NCBI GenBank assembly: GCA_902801885.1
Contig: CADCJX010000004.1
Span: 59,410 to 123,409 of the forward strand
Length of the DNA stretch: 64,000 bases
DNA from: an uncultured Bacteroidia bacterium
GTDB taxonomy: Bacteria; Bacteroidota; Bacteroidia; Bacteroidales; UBA932
Direction of reading: 5' to 3'
Made by a program: the position numbers and the translations under genes
Part shown: positions 25,264-33,968 of the stretch, one piece after another
Numbering within the stretch: the first letter of the stretch is position 1
How the letters are laid out: every line of letters starts with the position of its first letter
The notes under the pieces: model-generated
The model's database searches: none
Told to the model about the DNA's origin: nothing
The model's input: the letters and a program-made list of their open reading frames with translations, nothing else

Positions 25264-28149
25264 TTAGAATCTGAAATAAAGGTTCAGCATGTAGTTGAAT
25301 CCTTGCATGTAGAAATACTTCGGATCGAAGTTGTAGTAGCGGCTCTTGCTGACGGTGTTGTCCACCATCCTGGTCTGCTCAAAACCACCGGTCTTGACAT
25401 CCGTCTTGTTGAGGATGTTCTTTGCATTGAGGGAGAAGCCGTACTGGTACTTCCTCTTGTAGTACCAAGACTTGCCGACACTGAAGTTCACCAGCCACGC
25501 GGGATCGAACTTCTCCTGTCTCGTCATTGCCTCGACTTCTTCAGGTGTGATGACTCCGTCGGGGCCTGCTGTCGCATAGTCAGTCCTGCTCAGGGGACTC
25601 ATGTCAAGATAGGAATTGGCGAAGTAATCCACGTCGGCATCGATGAACCAGTAGTTGTAGAAATAGGAAAGACCGAGACTTGCAGCAAGCTGTGGAGTAC
25701 TGGGCACATAATGCTTCTGGGTGGTACCGTCGGTCATCGGAGTCCCCTTCCAATAAGAAACGGGGATCTCGTCATAGATAGGTTCGGCGCTGTTGTCCAC
25801 AGTCGCAGTAAGGAGAGGAGTCGAGGTGTAGACATATTCACCAGTAGTGAACACTCCCACTACTGACAGACCACTCAGGGGGGTAGGAACCTCGAAACCG
25901 AGCTCCATTCCGACATGCCGCTCGTCGATGCCGCTTAGGGCGAAATTACCGAAGGAGTTGTTAAGGTCGTAGTAGACGCTCATCACGTCGGTCTGATCGG
26001 CGATGTTGGTGTAGAAGCCCGTAAGACGCAGGCTGTAACCGTTTGAAGCATACATGTAGTTGACATCGGCAGACAGTGACTTGACATCATCAAGTTTGTG
26101 GATATAGGTGTTCCTTGTCCTAGGAGCCACGAAAGACTTGTCGAAGTACGGAGAATCGCTGAAATAACCGGCATTCGCAAAGAACCTGTGGCCTCCGGCC
26201 AATGAATATGCAACATTGACCTTTCCGGCATAGGTCGTGAAGAATTTCCTTTCGGAAGGGCCCTTCGAAGTAATAGGATTGCCGTCCTGGTCATAGGTAG
26301 TGTAGATGTCATCACCGATCATGATCGGCTGGCCGTTGTCATCCAGTCCAGGGAAAAGACCCTTTCTCACCATACCTTCCCTCCAGAAGGTACTGGTACC
26401 CAGGCGTCCTCCGACAGTCACGTCAAGACCACCGAATGCGAACTTTCCGGTGGCCCAGAGTTCTCCCTTCACCAAGTTGGCAAAGTAGTCATAACCGTAC
26501 TTGTCGCCTACCTTGACCTTGCGTGCCTCTCCATGGCCCAGGTAATAGTCCAGGTCGTTCTGGACCCTGATGGCAGAAGAAGAATAGTCCCTCTCAGCAA
26601 ACTGGTCCACATCCAGGAAATACTCTCCTCCAAGGAGGTCATTGATGGACTTGTAGTATTCTGTCTTGTTGTACTTGGCATTGAAACCGGCAGTCAGTAT
26701 CGTGTTGGGGTTGGGACGCCATTTCAAGCTGGTTGCCAGGTTGAGGTCATTTTGGTCCACATGCCTCTCCTCAAGGGCGTACTTCGAACGACCTCCCTCG
26801 GAATTCCTGTTGACATAGTAGAACCTGTCCCAGTCCACGTGGGCCGTGGAAGCCTGATGTGTCTGCCAGGCTTCACGTGCCCAGGCAGCCTTCTGGGGAT
26901 TCAGGCGGTTGTAGTCCTCGTTGGGCATGTAGTAATAGCTGGGCAGATTGCGGTAGTAGTCAGGCCTGGGATCCGGAGCGTCATACCAGTCAAGTGCCGT
27001 GTAACCGTTCTTTCCGGTCCTGAAGAGCAAGGTAGCGGAAGCCTCCAGCTCCTTTGAAGGAGTGAAATCGTATTTCAGGAAAGTGATGGGCTCGAAAGTT
27101 ATCCTGTTCCTGGCGTTACGCATCTTTCCGTTCTGGTAGCCCCAGTTGGAGTTGTACATGTTGTCACCCATGAGGTCGTAGACTTCCTGAGTGGAAGCAT
27201 TCTGCGCACCACGCTGTCCGGGAGCTCCGAAGGTGACGAGGGCGAGACGATGGACGTCTCCCCAGTTCTTCTCCACTCCGAGATAATAGGCAAACGAGCG
27301 ATAATAAACGCCTTGCACCCAATCGTTTCCTCCGAGACGGGCGGAAGCGCTGACAGCATAGGACCAGCCATTGTCATTCTCAGGGGCCGCATAGGTCCCC
27401 ATGAGACGGAGGCGATAGAGAGCACTGTTCGTCAGGACACTGAACCTCTTTCCGGGACGGACCTGGCCAGGGGTTCCGTAAATGTTGGTCAGTCCGTTGT
27501 AACCTCCGATACCGTAAGGCGAAATCTCGGAACCTATCACGGAAGCCTTGGAACGGGTAGCCTCATTGAGACCGCTCCAAAGTGAGTACGGTGAATATCC
27601 AGTCAGGGCATCGTTCATCTTGACTCCTGCGACATAGACATCCTGCGACTCGCTGGCATAACCACGGACCTTGAAACGCACAGCGCTGAAATTGTAGCTT
27701 GCCGCATTGTTGAACACGTCGTTCTGGTCATATAGAATCGTAGGGGTGTCTTCGTAGCCGTTTCCGTCAAGGTCGAACTCTCCGAAAGAAGAATCATCAA
27801 CCTCATTGCTGATGATTGAAGGAGAGAGACTCAGGTTGTACATATTCTTGACATAGCCATCGTTCACCGTCACGTTCACCGTTGTGGGGAGGTAACCGGG
27901 AGCCTCGATGATGAGATCGTACATGCCATCGGCAAGCGACTCGAGAAGGAAATTGCCCTGGGCGTCGGTCTTGATAGTCCCAATCTCGACAGCACCGGCC
28001 TTGAGAACCAGATTGGCACCCTCGACGGGTGTCCTGGAAGCCCTGTTGATGACAGTTCCCTTGACTCCGCCGGTAGGAACCTGCGCGGAAAGGACTGCAC
28101 CGATCAAGACTGCCGCCAATACTGCAGCTGATTTCTTGATAATATTCAT
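25264..28149 (-). CDS. TonB-dependent outer-membrane receptor without SusD partner
   Basis: This is a 961-residue protein with a signal peptide (residues 1-22, ending VLSAQ). A carboxypeptidase-regulatory-like domain (about 25-115, GVKGTVINRASRTPVEGANL) precedes a plug (about 120-240) and a large beta-barrel ending FNYMLNLYFRF, the C-terminal aromatic outer-membrane signal. It lacks an STN domain and the typical SusC plug motif, and no SusD gene follows. Instead a DUF5689-like lipoprotein gene follows by 17 bases, and an endonuclease/exonuclease/phosphatase-family gene precedes it by 1 base. The cargo is therefore probably nuclease products, peptides or nucleotides rather than a simple glycan (inference). 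Confidence 0.92.
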   Translation of the reverse strand: MNIIKKSAAVLAAVLIGAVLSAQVPTGGVKGTVINRASRTPVEGANLVLKAGAVEIGTIKTDAQGNFLLESLADGMYDLIIEAPGYLPTTVNVTVNDGYVKNMYNLSLSPSIISNEVDDSSFGEFDLDGNGYEDTPTILYDQNDVFNNAASYNFSAVRFKVRGYASESQDVYVAGVKMNDALTGYSPYSLWSGLNEATRSKASVIGSEISPYGIGGYNGLTNIYGTPGQVRPGKRFSVLTNSALYRLRLMGTYAAPENDNGWSYAVSASARLGGNDWVQGVYYRSFAYYLGVEKNWGDVHRLALVTFGAPGQRGAQNASTQEVYDLMGDNMYNSNWGYQNGKMRNARNRITFEPITFLKYDFTPSKELEASATLLFRTGKNGYTALDWYDAPDPRPDYYRNLPSYYYMPNEDYNRLNPQKAAWAREAWQTHQASTAHVDWDRFYYVNRNSEGGRSKYALEERHVDQNDLNLATSLKWRPNPNTILTAGFNAKYNKTEYYKSINDLLGGEYFLDVDQFAERDYSSSAIRVQNDLDYYLGHGEARKVKVGDKYGYDYFANLVKGELWATGKFAFGGLDVTVGGRLGTSTFWREGMVRKGLFPGLDDNGQPIMIGDDIYTTYDQDGNPITSKGPSERKFFTTYAGKVNVAYSLAGGHRFFANAGYFSDSPYFDKSFVAPRTRNTYIHKLDDVKSLSADVNYMYASNGYSLRLTGFYTNIADQTDVMSVYYDLNNSFGNFALSGIDERHVGMELGFEVPTPLSGLSVVGVFTTGEYVYTSTPLLTATVDNSAEPIYDEIPVSYWKGTPMTDGTTQKHYVPSTPQLAASLGLSYFYNYWFIDADVDYFANSYLDMSPLSRTDYATAGPDGVITPEEVEAMTRQEKFDPAWLVNFSVGKSWYYKRKYQYGFSLNAKNILNKTDVKTGGFEQTRMVDNTVSKSRYYNFDPKYFYMQGFNYMLNLYFRF

Positions 28150-28150
28150 T

Positions 28151-29224
28151 TTACTTGGTTGATATTACGATGTAAGTGGGATAGTGGTCACTGTAGCCGT
28201 TGATGAAGGCACCGTTGGACATCGTCCTCTTCGGCGTACCCTTGTACTGGCCTTCCTGCTGGGTCATGAAGGGCTGCTGGAACACCCTGCCATAGAACTT
28301 CTTGTTCACGATAGGCTTGATCCTGAAGGTACCCTTTTCGGGATTGACGAGGTTGCTGTTGACCATGATTATGTCGAAGATGCTCCAGACTCCCTGATAG
28401 GCGAGGGAACCGAAGCCAGCCTTTACCATCGAAAGGAAAGGATTGAAGAAATCCTCCGGACCGACCTGGTCTGTATTCTCCTTCCCATGAAGGTAGGTGA
28501 CCATGCTCTCGTTGAACGGATCGTCGTTCATGTCACCCATCACGACAATCTTGATTCCGGGATATTCATTCATGAGCTTCATTGCGTTCTCGTAGATGAT
28601 CTCCGCCCCACGGCTCCTCAGGTCGCCGCTCTTGCCGCCGATCCTGGAAGGAAGGTGAGTGACGTAGAATGCGAACATCTCGTCGTCGATGGTACCGCGG
28701 ACTTCAAGGATGTCCCTCGTCCGGAAATCAGCCTGCTCCTCCGGTGTCATGGAGAACTTGATCGACTGGGAATCGAAAGTGAACGGAATCGACCTGCTTC
28801 CCAGGAGGGTGAACTGGTCCGGACGGTAAAGCAGGGCACAGTCGACACCGCGCCTGTCCGGGCCGTCATAGTGGACTATCTGGAAATTGGCATCCGCAAT
28901 CTCGGGTTGGATCACCAGCTCTTCGAGAACGTTGCGGTTTTCGATCTCGCTGACGCCCAGGATGGTGTGGTAAACCTTGTTCTCCTCCTTCATGGCGCGG
29001 ATGACCTCGGCCATGTTGTGGAGCTTCTTGCGGTACTTGACCTCGGTCCACTGGTTGGCTCCGTCGGGAAGATACTCGTAGTCGTTCTTGCCTTCGTCGT
29101 GATAGGTGTCAAACAGGTTCTCAAGGTTGTAGAAACCGATCACGTGGCTCTTCTGGACCTTTTGGGCTCCCGCAAACGGGACCAGGACGAGAAGGGATAG
29201 AAGTATGCTGAAAAATCTCTTCAT
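28151..29224 (-). CDS. Exported endonuclease/exonuclease/phosphatase-family protein
   Basis: This is a 357-residue protein with a signal peptide (to about residue 21, FAGAQK). All hallmark motifs of the EEP fold are present: FYNLENLFD, GVSEIENR (metal-binding Glu), RRGVDCALLYR, VTHLPSR, VMGDMNDDP (Asp/Asn) and the terminal GYSDHYP (catalytic Asp-His). The family includes DNases, nucleic-acid exonucleases, sphingomyelinases and sugar-phosphate phosphatases. Export, and placement between a secreted DNA/RNA non-specific endonuclease and a TonB receptor, favour a nuclease acting outside the cytoplasm. It ends 1 base from the receptor start. Confidence 0.9.
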   Translation of the reverse strand: MKRFFSILLSLLVLVPFAGAQKVQKSHVIGFYNLENLFDTYHDEGKNDYEYLPDGANQWTEVKYRKKLHNMAEVIRAMKEENKVYHTILGVSEIENRNVLEELVIQPEIADANFQIVHYDGPDRRGVDCALLYRPDQFTLLGSRSIPFTFDSQSIKFSMTPEEQADFRTRDILEVRGTIDDEMFAFYVTHLPSRIGGKSGDLRSRGAEIIYENAMKLMNEYPGIKIVVMGDMNDDPFNESMVTYLHGKENTDQVGPEDFFNPFLSMVKAGFGSLAYQGVWSIFDIIMVNSNLVNPEKGTFRIKPIVNKKFYGRVFQQPFMTQQEGQYKGTPKRTMSNGAFINGYSDHYPTYIVISTK

Positions 29225-29240
29225 AATCTGTGGTTTATGC

Positions 29241-30476
29241 TTAGTTCCACCACCATGCGACAGTGGATGGATCTTCGTCTTTTATCTTTTTGTAAGTTTC
29301 GCTTCCGACTTTCTGCTCCAGGTTGACGAACAACTTGTAGCCGAGTTTCTTTTCAAGGTCTGAAATCGACAAGGACATGTCTTTGGTAATCTTGGAATCA
29401 TTACCATATTTATTCGAGTTCTCGAACCAGAAGGCACAGGCCATGAAGCCTTTGTGGCCGACATTGTTGTTGTTCTTGTAGCGTAGAAGTGCCTTGAAAT
29501 AGTACTGTGGAACTGACACAGCTTTGCCTTTATTGTCAAATGCCTTATGGGTGGAAGAACCAACTACGCAACCGGTCAGTACATACAAAGTATCGGTACC
29601 TGCAGTCGCTCCTGTCTTCCTTGCCCAGTCACGGACCTTTCCTTCGAGGTTTACCCATATTCCCCCATTAAAAACATGATTCTGCGGAGTCATATTGACC
29701 CCGTAGAATGTCTGTACATTTGCCGCCCTGTTGGAAACTGGTCTGTCCGCAGATGGAATCTGATGCCCCCTATCTAATACTCCTAATGACGATGAATAAT
29801 TGGAATATGCGTTAAATAACACGGGTTGCTTTGATTCAGGAAGAAGCGGGTCCAGTCCCCACTCATCGGAACGGCCGCTACCGCTGCCTATGTTCCATGT
29901 ACAAAGTGGATATGCCACCCATGAAGCCACAAGGTTAGCATAGTCCCAGTAGAAGGAATAGTTCCTGGTCTTTACGGTACCTATCGTCATATCGTGCGTG
30001 AAGAACTCCAATCCGTCGCTTTCAGAAGTTTCCGGAAGCTCAAGCCAGGTCGCATTGGCTGTCTTGAAGCCATAGCCATTCTCCTTGTCAGGTGTCGGAG
30101 GTTCGGGTACGATTAGTTTGTTCTGGGTCAGGCTGGCAGATGTGTAACCACCAGCCCCGGTAACCGTTACGCTCGCTGTCCTGACAGCATCAGTGTTCTC
30201 TGAGTAGCTCAGGACGACCATGTTGTTGTTCCCTGAGCCGCTGGAAGGATTGACGGTAAGCCAAGAAGCCGAAGTGGAAATGGTCCAGTCCCCAGTCGCA
30301 CTGATAGTAATGAACTGACTCCCGGCCTCTCCCTCGACAGTCTGCGTCTTTACCGTCAGCACCGGAGGCACCGCCGGCTCGATCTTCACAGGCTCCTTGC
30401 AGGAAAAAACCGCCACTGACAGCGCTAAAAGCACTGCCAGCGGACGGAATAAACGAATATGCCGGGAAAGCGACAT
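29241..30476 (-). CDS. BACON-domain lipoprotein with DNA/RNA non-specific endonuclease domain
   Basis: This is a 411-residue protein with lipobox VAVFSCKEP (Cys at about 26). A BACON-like domain spans about residues 38-118 (DWTISTSASWLTVNPSSG is its landmark). The C-terminal 260 residues are a beta-beta-alpha-metal nuclease: DRGHQIPSADR contains the D-R-G-H motif with the general-base His, and NMTPQNHVFNGGIW...LE carries the metal-binding Asn and downstream Glu. Such enzymes cut single- and double-stranded DNA and RNA without strict sequence specificity. A lipidated, surface-type nuclease beside an OB-fold repeat lipoprotein (2-base gap) is the strongest argument that this cluster handles extracellular nucleic acid. 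Confidence 0.9.
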   Translation of the reverse strand: MSLSRHIRLFRPLAVLLALSVAVFSCKEPVKIEPAVPPVLTVKTQTVEGEAGSQFITISATGDWTISTSASWLTVNPSSGSGNNNMVVLSYSENTDAVRTASVTVTGAGGYTSASLTQNKLIVPEPPTPDKENGYGFKTANATWLELPETSESDGLEFFTHDMTIGTVKTRNYSFYWDYANLVASWVAYPLCTWNIGSGSGRSDEWGLDPLLPESKQPVLFNAYSNYSSSLGVLDRGHQIPSADRPVSNRAANVQTFYGVNMTPQNHVFNGGIWVNLEGKVRDWARKTGATAGTDTLYVLTGCVVGSSTHKAFDNKGKAVSVPQYYFKALLRYKNNNNVGHKGFMACAFWFENSNKYGNDSKITKDMSLSISDLEKKLGYKLFVNLEQKVGSETYKKIKDEDPSTVAWWWN

Positions 30477-30478
30477 TC

Positions 30479-33115
30479 CTATTCAGCGAATGTGACTGCT
30501 ATAGTCTTGATTCTCCTGTGGCCTGAAGTACCGCCAACTGTAAACTTGACGGAAGTCGCTGAACCTGTCCAGGTCCCGTCAGAATATGAGCCCTTATCAG
30601 CGGAAATCTCATTCGAGCCTTCACCGTTACTGAATGTGAACTTGATCGCCGTAATGGTCTTGCTGGATGAAACAGTGAAATTGTTGTCTCCATAGACCCT
30701 GACGGCAGTACCGGTGTTATAGTATTTAGGACCGTTCTTATTGGTACCCTTGTCAAATGTGATTGTCACATTGTTTCCCTTGAAGGAAGAAATGTCCTGA
30801 GCGTTTTCATATCCCTGAGCCGAGAAATCAATGGTCTCGGTGTTGCCGACAACTTCAGATCCGCCTCCGCCCTGGGAACCACCGCCTTCACCGGTGATGG
30901 CTGTGCCGTTGATGTCGGTTGCAATGACGTAGAGATATTTCTTTCCATCCTTGCTGGAAGTGTGATAGAGATAGTATCCCTTGATCGTAACATCCTTGCC
31001 ATCAAGGGCGGCGATATCTTCAACTGGCTTAACTATACTTCCGGTGACTGTGGTCGCACCAGTAATCTCAACATTGAAGTACCTGTCAGAAACACTGAGT
31101 TTACCCTTGACAGAAATGAACTCCCTTGTTGTTGATTTGTAAGAATCAGCAGTGGAGGTAATATCCTTTGCATCAGGATAAGTCACCTTAGTGCCCTTAG
31201 AATTGACAACCACGGCAGGGTTGGTAAGCTGGGGAGCTTCACCATATTCAGCCTTGGTACCGGTCACAGTGACATTGTCGCCGACGACGGCACTTCCGCC
31301 ATAGACATAGATCCTAGCTCCATCCTGCTCCATAAGGAATCCTGCGGAAGCGGAGGCTACTACCAAAGCCGGTCCGACCTTCAGGACGGCATTCTTTTCG
31401 GCAGCAATGGCCTCTGCAACGGTAGCGGACTTGGCATCCGGAGCCTCCCCTGGAGTGAAGGACAGAATCTCAGCCTCAATGACTTCATGCTGCTCCTTGG
31501 TGGCATAATAGTCGTACTTTCCAGCAAGGGTCACTGTGCCGCCATTGGCAATCTTGCTGCTCCAGGCGTCTTTGTTGGCAACGCTGTAGACATAGATCTT
31601 GCCGGTTGCATCAGTAAGGTCGAAGCTGCAGTACTGGGAATTGAATCCGCTGACAGTACCGGTAAGCTTGTAGAAGTTATCCTTGTCGGCCGCCTTGATG
31701 AACTCATCAACTGTCTTGGCGACTGCATCGCTGTGGTCACCGCCACCTGAACCTGCCTCGAAGGAGATGATCTCAGCATCCACAACTTCATGCTGGTCCT
31801 TGGATTCATAGTAGAGGTATTTACCTGCCAGGGTCACTGTGCCTCCATTGGAGATCTTGCTGCTCCAATCTGCTTTATTGGCCACGCTGTAGACATAGAT
31901 CTTGCCGGTTTCGTCCGTAAGGTTGAAGCTGCAGTACTGGGAATTGAATCCACTGACGGTACCGGTAAGCTTGAAATAAGTGTTGTTGTCAGCAGTCGAG
32001 ATGAAGTCCTTGACTGTCTTGGCAACCGCATCGCTGTGGTCACCGCTGCCTGAACCGGGCTCGAAGGAGAGGATCTGGGCGCTGACGACCTCGTGCTGTT
32101 CATTCTTCTCGTAATAGGTGTAAAGTCCGGCGAGTTCCACAGTACCTCCATTGGAGATCTTTTCGCTCCAGTCATCTTTGTTGTTCACGCTGTAGACGTA
32201 GATGGTACCGGTCTCATCGGTCAGGTCAAAGCTGCAGTATTGTTTGTTGAACTTGCTTACGGTTCCCTTGAGCCTGAAGAACTGACCGTTATCAGCCTTG
32301 TCGATGAAGGACTTGACAGTGATGAGCTCGAACTTGGTGAAATCAATCGCAGGAGCCTCGGTGCTACCGTTGATCGAGATTATCTTGCTGCCGGTGGTGT
32401 ACTCGGGAGTGTTGCCCTTGAAATTCACGATGGTTCCGTACACTACCACTTCGTCACCGACCTTAAGCTGGTCCTTCATGAGGAAGTTGGCACCATCGAT
32501 GTACTTGCCCCTGTAGACCTCGAGCTGAGTCTCGGTCGTTCCATCAGCGGAAATGTAGTAAGTGGCATTGCCGTAGCTGGGATCGATCTCCACGCTGACA
32601 ACCTTGCCTTTGGTGTAGACATTAGCTGAATTTTCGGAATTGGCCTCATCTCCGGAATTGAAAGCTACCAGGGATTTTGCCTTCTGGATCGCAGCGAAGA
32701 CATTGTAAGGATCATTCGCAGTACCAGATCCTGTGGCTGTCTGGTTAGGATCCTCACCCTTTGAACCCTTCTGGGAGACACTGACGGTCTTGTAGTCGAA
32801 ATCGGTCTTCACCCTGAATGACGATGTCCTGTCAGTAGATGAATTGGCAAGTGCCGTGACAGTCACATTGACCGGAGCATCAGCAGCTGAGCCGCTGGAT
32901 GGATTGAATGCGATCCAATCGGCATCTGAAGTTATTGTCCAGGGCCTGTTGGAAGTCACGGTAAGAGTGGCAGTACCGCCACCCTGCTCGAAGGTGAGTT
33001 CAGTCTGCCCGACATTGAGGACAGGAAGAGCAGGCTGAGGATCTTCTTTAGGACCGCAGCCGACCATCATGACGGCAGCGGCGAAAAGCGTCAAAAATAG
33101 ATTCTGAAGTTTCAT
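30479..33115 (-). CDS. 878-residue surface lipoprotein with BACON domain and three OB-fold-like repeats
   Basis: Lipobox MMVGCGPKE places the lipidated Cys at about residue 20. The domain order is: BACON (about 30-118); a DUF6359-like module beginning GSGTANDPYNVFAAI (about 128-240); three 101-residue repeats (about 241-543), each with F-x-L-x-G-T-V-S, QYCSF-x-LTD-x-TG-x-IYVYSV and GGTV-x-LAG; two further OB-like segments; and a C-terminal beta-sandwich starting TETIDFSAQGY (about 760-878). I see no catalytic motif. OB folds commonly bind nucleic acid or oligosaccharide, and the neighbouring secreted nuclease suggests the former. The 82-base gap upstream (33116-33197) may hold a promoter, but I find no good consensus there. 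Confidence 0.78.
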   Translation of the reverse strand: MKLQNLFLTLFAAAVMMVGCGPKEDPQPALPVLNVGQTELTFEQGGGTATLTVTSNRPWTITSDADWIAFNPSSGSAADAPVNVTVTALANSSTDRTSSFRVKTDFDYKTVSVSQKGSKGEDPNQTATGSGTANDPYNVFAAIQKAKSLVAFNSGDEANSENSANVYTKGKVVSVEIDPSYGNATYYISADGTTETQLEVYRGKYIDGANFLMKDQLKVGDEVVVYGTIVNFKGNTPEYTTGSKIISINGSTEAPAIDFTKFELITVKSFIDKADNGQFFRLKGTVSKFNKQYCSFDLTDETGTIYVYSVNNKDDWSEKISNGGTVELAGLYTYYEKNEQHEVVSAQILSFEPGSGSGDHSDAVAKTVKDFISTADNNTYFKLTGTVSGFNSQYCSFNLTDETGKIYVYSVANKADWSSKISNGGTVTLAGKYLYYESKDQHEVVDAEIISFEAGSGGGDHSDAVAKTVDEFIKAADKDNFYKLTGTVSGFNSQYCSFDLTDATGKIYVYSVANKDAWSSKIANGGTVTLAGKYDYYATKEQHEVIEAEILSFTPGEAPDAKSATVAEAIAAEKNAVLKVGPALVVASASAGFLMEQDGARIYVYGGSAVVGDNVTVTGTKAEYGEAPQLTNPAVVVNSKGTKVTYPDAKDITSTADSYKSTTREFISVKGKLSVSDRYFNVEITGATTVTGSIVKPVEDIAALDGKDVTIKGYYLYHTSSKDGKKYLYVIATDINGTAITGEGGGSQGGGGSEVVGNTETIDFSAQGYENAQDISSFKGNNVTITFDKGTNKNGPKYYNTGTAVRVYGDNNFTVSSSKTITAIKFTFSNGEGSNEISADKGSYSDGTWTGSATSVKFTVGGTSGHRRIKTIAVTFAE
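31486..32394 (-). repeat. Three tandem 303-bp coding repeats inside the OB-fold lipoprotein gene
   Basis: Three units with an exact 303-base period (101 codons) encode the successive OB-like domains. The phase is visible from the repeated block around 31486, 31789 and 32092. The second and third protein repeats (nearest the C-terminus) are nearly identical over long stretches even at DNA level, for example where the segment encoding SGFNSQYCSF recurs; the first is more diverged. This points to recent unit duplication or homogenisation, so repeat number may vary between strains. Confidence 0.85.
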
Positions 33116-33197
33116 TATCGTGTTATTTTATGTTTACAAATCGCCCCGTTTCAAATCATTCTACGCAGTTTGCTAATATACGACAAATATTCAAATA

Positions 33198-33953
33198 TTA
33201 AAAGTTAAGTTCCAGCTCCACAGGGCAATGGTCGGAGCCGAAAACCTCGTTGTGGATTTCTGTTGAAACAATCCTGTCCCTGAGGTCTTCTGAGACAAGG
33301 AAATAGTCTATGCGCCACCCCGCATTGTTCTCGCGTGCCTTGAAACGGTACGACCACCAGGAGTATTTCACCTCGTCAGGATGCTGGGCACGCCACGTGT
33401 CCACGAAACCAGACCCCAGCAGGTCGGAGAATTTAGACCTCTCTTCATCAGTGAAGCCTGCATTGCGGCGGTTGGACTTAGGGTTCTTGATGTCGATCTC
33501 CTCATGGGCGACATTCATGTCTCCGCAAATGACGACTCCCTTCCGAGCCTTGAGCGAAAGGACATATTCCCGGAAAGCATCATCCCAGGTCATCCGGTAA
33601 TCGAGTCTCCTCAGTCCATCCTGGGAGTTGGGAGTGTAGACGCAGACAAGGAAGAACTCCGGCATCTCGAGGGTGATGACCCTCCCCTCATTGTCATGCT
33701 CCTCGACTCCAATGCCGTAAGTGACATCCAGGGGCTGGTGCTTTGAATATATGGCCGTGCCCGAATAGCCTTTCTTTTCGGCGGAATTCCAGTACGAGCT
33801 GTAACCCAGATACTCAAGATCGAGCTGCCCTGGCTGCATCTTTGTCTCCTGAAGGCAGAAAAAATCGGCATCAAGGGCCGTGAATGCCTTGTCGAAATCG
33901 CCCTTCCCGGCGCAGGCCCTCAGGCCATTGACATTCCAGCTGATGAATTTCAT
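33198..33953 (-). CDS. xth: Exodeoxyribonuclease III
   Basis: This is a 251-residue cytosolic protein without signal peptide. ExoIII-type AP endonuclease motifs are complete: ISWNVNGLRA, CLQETKM (metal Glu), VYTPNSQDGLRRLDYR, CGDMNVAHEEIDIKNPKSN (catalytic Asp/Asn), WRIDYFLVS and the final GSDHCPV (catalytic Asp-His). It acts in base-excision repair as AP endonuclease and 3'-5' exonuclease. It lies between the metallophosphoesterase gene (15 bases upstream) and the OB-fold repeat gene. Being cytosolic, it is probably a housekeeping gene, although its presence beside secreted nucleases is notable. Confidence 0.95.
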   Translation of the reverse strand: MKFISWNVNGLRACAGKGDFDKAFTALDADFFCLQETKMQPGQLDLEYLGYSSYWNSAEKKGYSGTAIYSKHQPLDVTYGIGVEEHDNEGRVITLEMPEFFLVCVYTPNSQDGLRRLDYRMTWDDAFREYVLSLKARKGVVICGDMNVAHEEIDIKNPKSNRRNAGFTDEERSKFSDLLGSGFVDTWRAQHPDEVKYSWWSYRFKARENNAGWRIDYFLVSEDLRDRIVSTEIHNEVFGSDHCPVELELNF

Positions 33954-33968
33954 GATATGGCTCTATTT

